A DNA stretch of 64,000 nucleotides, taken from NCBI GenBank assembly GCA_030762175.1, contig CM060833.1, positions 68,885,501-68,949,500 on the forward strand, written 5' to 3'. Below, one piece after another: positions 59,531-64,000 of the stretch. The stretch is from Metallyticus violacea (taxonomy: Eukaryota; Arthropoda; Insecta; Mantodea; Metallyticidae). Every line of letters begins with the position of its first letter. Within the stretch, counting starts at the first letter, position 1. The notes under the pieces were generated by a model that was not told the origin of the DNA, ran no database searches, and was given only the letters and a program-made list of their open reading frames with translations. The translations under genes and the position numbers were made by a program.

Positions 59531-60114
59531 TTCTTGTTTGGCATTATGTTCCTTAATCTTTCAATATCCCAACCATCTGTTATTTATTAAAATTATTCTA
59601 GTGAACTCTCAACTTTGTTGTTTCAATTTTTTTTTCATAGGTTCATACTTGTTCAACCACCATTTTAAGATATGACATGTGTTCTTCCTTTAAATGTTTA
59701 AACATTGTTATAATTAAATAATATATAAGTAATAAATATGTTTGTTATAATAACATTAAATCTTATTAAATGGGAAAAAGTAGAAATGGTAGCATATACC
59801 TTAATACTGAACAAAATTTCTTTAGAGACTCTATCTTAAGAACCTCTTCCAGCTTTTATAAATAGGGAAAAACCAGATCCTTAAAACAGTATTCTGCTAA
59901 CAGACAGACATAGGAATGATGGTCATCGTACAATCTGTGCATATTTTATTCATTATGTAAGCATGGGTGAATGGTTGCTGATTTATTGTTAGTGTTTGTT
60001 TTGCCATTTTTGTTATGAGTTATTATTTAATGGAAAAAATATACATTGACTATTTCTTCATACCTTATTAGTGATCCACACTACTTTGCTTTATAATGTT
60101 TTATCTCATTTCAG
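59531..60114. other. ZMYND8 intron, right end
   Basis: AT-rich. Ends in the acceptor TTTTATCTCATTTCAG. Confidence 0.6.
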
Positions 60115-60248
60115 ACCAGTCACGTTTAACAGGTGTGGCCAAACAGCTAGTGAAAATATGTAAACAAGAAATGTCTGAAATAGAAAATTGTCCTGACTGT
60201 TACCTGTATGCTCATACTCGTAAGGATTCGTGGTTTATTGAAGTTTGT
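60115..60248 (+). CDS. ZMYND8: ZMYND8 orthologue, bromodomain helix C and linking zinc-site exon
   Basis: Encodes the rest of Tyr436 to Cys480: helix C (RLTGVAKQLVKICKQEMSEI), then the inter-domain zinc segment NCPDCYLYAHTRKDSWFIEV and Cys480. In vertebrate ZMYND8 and ZMYND11 this segment reads CPECYL then NWFCEPC or NWFCYPC. The two Cys pairs bind the zinc that holds the PHD, bromodomain and PWWP together. Here C461, C464 and C480 are kept, but the third ligand position is Ile477 (codon ATT). Acceptor TTTCAG, donor TGT|GTGAGT, phase 0. Other features agree with a functional exon. Confidence 0.93.
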
Positions 60249-60886
60249 GTGAGTAGTAAAATGTTACTTTTTTCCCTCATTTTTTTTACATGTTAAAGAA
60301 CTTTCTTATAATTCATTTAAGAAATACAACAGCCATTGGGGAATATGTACTGTAGAAGAGATTTTTTTTACTGTTGTTTAACAAAACATATAACAGCTGA
60401 ACTTTTGATGTTAGTTTTGGAAATTTAAAAACTCAAAACTGAGAGAACAAAATAAATTGCAAATAGACATTTTCTTTTGACTAAAAATAGGCAATCCTCT
60501 TATTTATGGGTATGTCCTTGTGGTGTAACCACACTTGCTTCCTAAACCCCAGATCGATGGATTTTTTGGGTGTAAAAATTCTAAGTATGGCTTTCTTCTG
60601 AGGGAAATAAAGCCGTGGGTCCTCTGTCGTACATTTACGGAATGAAAAAGAACCTCAGGCCTGAAAGAAGAGGCCTCTGAGCAAAGTTAGTTGGCTGTTT
60701 CACGCCCTTAATTGAATGGGATGCCGATGACCTGAGATGTTAAAAGATATTAAATAAACCAATATCAAAAGATCTCTTATTTGTGGAATTTAAATGAGTG
60801 TAGGTGTCACATTCTTTCTTTATATATTACATGATACTGCTCATGATTACTGTATTATTAATTACAATATTTGTTCTCATTTATAG
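60249..60886. other. Short ZMYND8 intron (638 bp) holding a SINE
   Basis: The shortest intron of the gene. Over 40% of it is one SINE. It ends with acceptor CTCATTTATAG. Confidence 0.85.
60510..60770 (+). mobile_element. SINE type 1 (tRNA-derived), intronic
   Basis: Head has TTGTGGTGTAACCACACTTG and box-B-like CAGATCGATGG. Body has AAAGCCGTGGGTCC, AGGCCTCTGAGCA, TTTCACGCCCT and GATGACCTGAG blocks shared with 35315-35585. Confidence 0.8.
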
Positions 60887-61102
60887 CGCAAGCCTCATAT
60901 TTTGGTTTGGGCCAAACTAAAAGGCTTTCCATTTTGGCCTGCAAAAGTAATGAGGACAAACAAGGATGGAATGGTAGATGTAAGATTTTTTGGAGCCCAT
61001 GACAGAGCATGGGTACCAACGAGGGAATGTTTTCTGTACAGTAAAACTATGCCAGCATCTGCTCGTAACAAGAAACGTAATAACCTAGAAGCTTGCATTG
61101 AG
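60887..61102 (+). CDS. ZMYND8: ZMYND8 orthologue, PWWP-domain exon
   Basis: Encodes residues 481-552: [20 protein letters not shown], then [18 protein letters not shown] and [10 protein letters not shown]. The PWWP signature is PFWP (495-498), and the aromatic-cage candidates W488, F496, W497 and F-F in VRFFG are in place. PWWP domains bind H3K36-methylated nucleosomes and DNA. Donor GAG|GTAATG, phase 0. The C-terminal helices of the PWWP and the MYND zinc finger must lie further right, beyond 64000. The [12 protein letters not shown] end corresponds to the start of the first helix after the beta barrel. Confidence 0.95.
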
Positions 61103-61417
61103 GTAATGCTACTTTGAATTGTGGAACATATGATTATCATCTCTGTTTATTATAACAAGGAATAAATAGATTTTCATTGATGTTATATGTACACACACAG
61201 ATATTATACTGTTATCTCTTCTTTCCTTCCTTATTCCCTCCTATTTTTCCTTATTTTTTTGAGACTGACATTCATGGTATCAATGAATACATCTAAACAA
61301 TACAGGCAACTAGCATGAAAAATTCTGTTCAAAGTGAATATCTGAAATGCACATTCAGAGCAGAACTACTGTAGAAGCCACATTTGTGTACAGTGAATAC
61401 CATAGTGTATGCACTGC

Positions 61418-61695
61418 CAAGGGTGGCCGAGTCATTAAGGTGCAGATTCATGAGTGGGATTTCTGGGGTTCGATTCCTGCCAGGATCATCCTCCTTGACT
61501 GAGGTTTTTTCAGGTTTTCCTCAGTCCTCATAAATGCCAAATACTGGGAAGGTACCCTAAGCTTAGGCCTGGAACGTTTCCTTCCTTAAAAAATATATCC
61601 TTTCTTAATATATCATTTCATTTCATGTATCATCGGTGTCCATCACCTGTGATGCCTCAGTAGTAAAAAAGGGTGTTAAACACTATTAAAAAAAT
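61418..61695 (+). mobile_element. SINE type 2 (tRNA-derived)
   Basis: Head has GGGTGGCCGAGTCATTAAGG (close to tRNA-Leu/Ser box A) and GGGGTTCGATTCCTGCC (box B). Full-length match to 10977-11262, with CCCTAAGCTTAGGCC where that copy has CCCTAAACTTAGGTC. Less decayed than most repeats here, and CpG is retained in the head. Confidence 0.85.
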
Positions 61696-62039
61696 AGTAT
61701 ATGTGATAGCATGTAAGAACTATTTTAGAGCTACAATAAGTTCAAATATGTTCATTTATTGTTTAGAGATGGAAAAAGAACAATCTTAGCTTTTAGTACA
61801 TCTTTGTGTTAAAGAGGTAATTTTAGTAATAGCATAGAATAGCAACAAGAAGAGTTAGAGGGAGCAGGTAGTCATATTAATTCATTCAGATTATTATAGA
61901 TTTTGTGCTAACATTTCTATATGGTGTCTATTTGTAATATATAATATAAAATGTTTCTATTAAATTAATAAAGTACAGGGCTAAATGTTAATTTATAATT
62001 TCTCTTCATTTCCTATTAGAATTTATTAAATATGTTCAT
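61696..62039. other. ZMYND8 intron, no recognised element
   Basis: AT-rich with nothing recognised. Confidence 0.5.
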
Positions 62040-62570
62040 GTTAACTCCACTTACTTAAACAACATTAGCACATGTTTCTGGGGCAAACACTCCTATCATC
62101 AGCTGTTCACTGACTACTCAGTGTGGTGGCCAGATCCCAAGGTGCTTCTGTGGCAGTCTCTGATTGTTCAAATAGTAACTTGCCAAGTTCATCCATGGGT
62201 GACACATAAATATTCATTAAGTTTTTTTCTATTTTTCAGGATTAAAATTTTTTCCCCAGTAGATTGCTCTTTTGGGTTGTGAAGCTCTTTCAACGGCTTA
62301 GCCTCTGGTTTAATTTCATGATTTTGTGTCCAAAAGTAAGCTACCACTGCTAATTTATCAATTTGTTTAAAACAAATATTCCTAAAGTCTTTCTTTCCTA
62401 AATTTATTAATTTCTCTTCATTTTTTCCAATGTATTTTTGATTACAATCTGCACATTTAATTTTGTAAATTCCCGATTTGTTCTATTTATATAGTGTCTT
62501 TTACTGTGGAACCTAGTAAACTTTTTATGTTATATTTGCATAAAATTCTCTGTTCGAATGCTAGGGAATA
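62040..62570 (-). mobile_element. Penelope-like element copy F, endonuclease and 3' end
   Basis: The minus strand gives the endonuclease segment IKCADCNQKYIGK, then a KQIDKLAVVAYFWTQNHEIK stretch and LKELHNPKEQST. The end is a short frame, SVNS and stop, that runs into a ribozyme-like motif. It is a different subfamily from A (about 60-70% similar in protein by eye). Frameshifts are present and RT is missing. It faces copy G head-to-head. Confidence 0.75.
62070..62102 (-). ncRNA. Hammerhead-like motif of PLE copy F (cleavage site mutated)
   Basis: CUGAUGA at 62102-62096, U, stem II of about five pairs (GGAGU with GCCCC, imperfect), GAAAC, AU. The triplet is then GUG instead of NUH, so cleavage is not expected. 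A TGA stop in the presumed frame lies in the core, as in subfamily A. Confidence 0.5.
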
Positions 62571-62749
62571 AGGCTTTTGATGTAAATGCCTTATTCTCCA
62601 GTATCCCAATAAAAATCTTGGGCAAATGTTAAGGAACGATTGTCCTCATAAAATTTACAAATGGATAAAACAGAAGACATATTAAAAGCTACTAACATGC
62701 ATTCAGTGAAATTTCTTCAGTTTTGACCCAAAATTTTACAAACAAGCAT

Positions 62750-62900
62750 AACAAATTATTATTGAAGAAATCACTCAAATTTCACTAATTTAGTTCCACT
62801 TACTTGGACATGTTTCAAAGGCAACTGCCTTTGAAACATGTCCAAGTAAGAGGAACTAAATTAGTGAAATTTGAGCGATTTCCTTAGTAATAATTTGTTA
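62750..62900. repeat. Near-perfect palindrome made from two PLE B-type ends
   Basis: Arms 62750-62823 and 62826-62900 are inverted copies with about five differences in 74 bp and a 2-bp spacer. The arms contain AACATGTCCAAGTAAG and AAATTAGTGAAATTTGAG and match the 3' end of copy B1 (18225-18290). The centre lies in the ribozyme stem II (AAGGC and GCCTT), so CUGANGA is absent on both sides. Confidence 0.85.
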
Positions 62901-62929
62901 TATTATACTATATTTCACTGTGAAAATTC

Positions 62930-64000
62930 CCGCTATTCAAAACTATTTACGAACAAGTTTATGGTCTAGCAATAGGAAACCCTCTGTCTCCATTTCTAGC
63001 ACATTTATTCATAAGCTCCTTTGAAACACACATCGCCAAAGCCTTCCTGTTCATTTTCAAGGCATGATATAAGTATGAGGATGGCATATTTGCAGTAATA
63101 CCAAAAAAAATATTCGATAGATGCTCTGAAACTCCTTAATTTGCAATTTGGTCTAGCTTCTTGCCATAGAAGAACTCCAGTAGTTCAAAATATAGCAACT
63201 TCAAGTGTGATTTTATCTAAGTGTTTTATCCTAATCTACTTTTATTATTACTGTTAATTTGTTACATTGTTAATACTGTTACTTTATTTTTATTTTTCAT
63301 ATATATATATATATATAAATTTACCATGGAAGGGGAGAATAAATGGGTGCTTCACAAAAATATAAAACATAATCATAACCACATCCCATACAAATAGCAG
63401 TGTTTACAGCTTGGCATGCAGAATAATTAACATCCTATTCAGAAACAGAATACAAAATTGAACATCAACATATAATTAATACAGCAATAATAAATGCTTT
63501 GAACATAGATACACTAATAAAAATTATTAATAAATTTAAAGGACAAAAATCTATATGAGAGGTTTCCACAGTGAAGAACAAACATCAAGGAAAGATACAA
63601 ATTCAAAAGTTTCACATAACTTAACCACAACAAATTCAATATGATGTTCAAAGAACAAGGCATAAAGTTAACCCAAAGAACAAATATAATATTAAACATT
63701 TACTATGTTCCATAGTAAGACACCACACCAATAGAACAGATATCAGGAACTTAGAAAATTAAACATTAATTAAAAATACATCAGAAAGTGAAAGAGAAAT
63801 ATATAAACTCAGAGAAAGCAACACTTTAGAAAATTTGTTTTAAATAAATTGATAAATCAGCAGTGGCAGCTCACTTTCCGACCCAAAATCATGAAGTTAT
63901 ATCAGAAGCTAAGCTGCTGAAAGAACTTCACAACCCAACAGAGGTATCTACATTGGTAAAAGATTTTGATTCTGAAAAACAGAATAAAAAAAACTCATAA
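62930..64000 (+). mobile_element. Penelope-like element copy G, RT palm to endonuclease, runs off the window
   Basis: RT segment (about 62950-63160): QVYGLAIGNPLSPFLAHLF then ISSFETHIAKAF and KYEDGIFAVI. This is the Penelope RT motif with the catalytic YVDD position changed to YEDG. After the (AT)n tract at 63298 the post-RT region follows (TEYKIEHQHIINTAIINALN), then decayed GIY-YIG sequence. AVAAHF-like and EAKLLKELHNPTEVST end the copy near 63960. Many stops and frameshifts. It is the only copy here with RT sequence. Confidence 0.75.
63298..63318 (+). repeat. (AT)n microsatellite within PLE copy G
   Basis: Ten AT units between the RT and post-RT parts of copy G. Confidence 0.95.

Noticed and set aside
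41173..61102. Assignment of gene 2 to ZMYND11 instead of ZMYND8
   Set aside because: The CWVCHK PHD start, the KKRMYGSTEAF bromodomain stretch, [15 protein letters not shown] and AHDRAWVP fit ZMYND8 better than the ZMYND11 versions.
61418..61500. Possible tRNA gene (good box A and box B)
   Set aside because: The acceptor and anticodon stems do not form properly, and the tRNA-like head continues into a repeated SINE body.

Overview
The window is nuclear DNA from an animal, most likely an insect with a large genome. It is AT-rich and CpG-poor, has long GT-AG introns, and most non-coding sequence is transposon debris. Two conserved protein-coding genes can be assembled exon by exon from their translations. 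I cannot name the species.

Gene 1 (minus strand) is the 5' part of an MTMR9 (myotubularin-related protein 9) orthologue. Coding exon 1 is 19931-20077 and exon 2 is 3031-3193, separated by a 16.7-kb intron; the rest lies off the left edge or was not found in the first 3 kb. Gene 2 (plus strand) is a ZMYND8 (RACK7/PRKCBP1) orthologue. A probable untranslated first exon lies in a CpG-rich patch at about 23.8-24.14 kb. Seven coding exons follow (33269-33603, 35922-36414, 41173-41384, 46661-46745, 55848-56028, 60115-60248, 60887-61102). They join in frame into 552 codons carrying the PHD finger, bromodomain, linking zinc site and most of the PWWP domain. The MYND end lies to the right of the window. 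The two genes are divergent, with their 5' ends facing the CpG-rich patch.

The rest is dominated by Penelope-like elements (PLEs). They are recognised by GIY-YIG endonuclease coding fragments, one RT fragment, and repeated 3'/pLTR segments. Around 17 PLE pieces are visible, mainly at 0.8-26.4 kb and 57-64 kb. Many carry a hammerhead-ribozyme-like core (CUGANGA, stem II, GAAA, two-base-pair stem III, NUH) in several sequence subfamilies. In one subfamily the ORF stop codon lies inside the ribozyme's CUGANGA core. PLE copies repeatedly occur as head-to-head inverted pairs, and one junction forms a near-perfect palindrome of about 150 bp at 62750-62900.

Other repeats are four types of tRNA-derived SINE-like elements, minus-strand non-LTR retrotransposon copies, a decayed mariner, several remnants of a Tc1/mariner-like (IS630 superfamily) transposase, an unclassified DNA-transposon fragment, a degenerate tandem array at 17.2-17.9 kb and microsatellites. 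No CRISPR array, rRNA or functional tRNA gene was seen.
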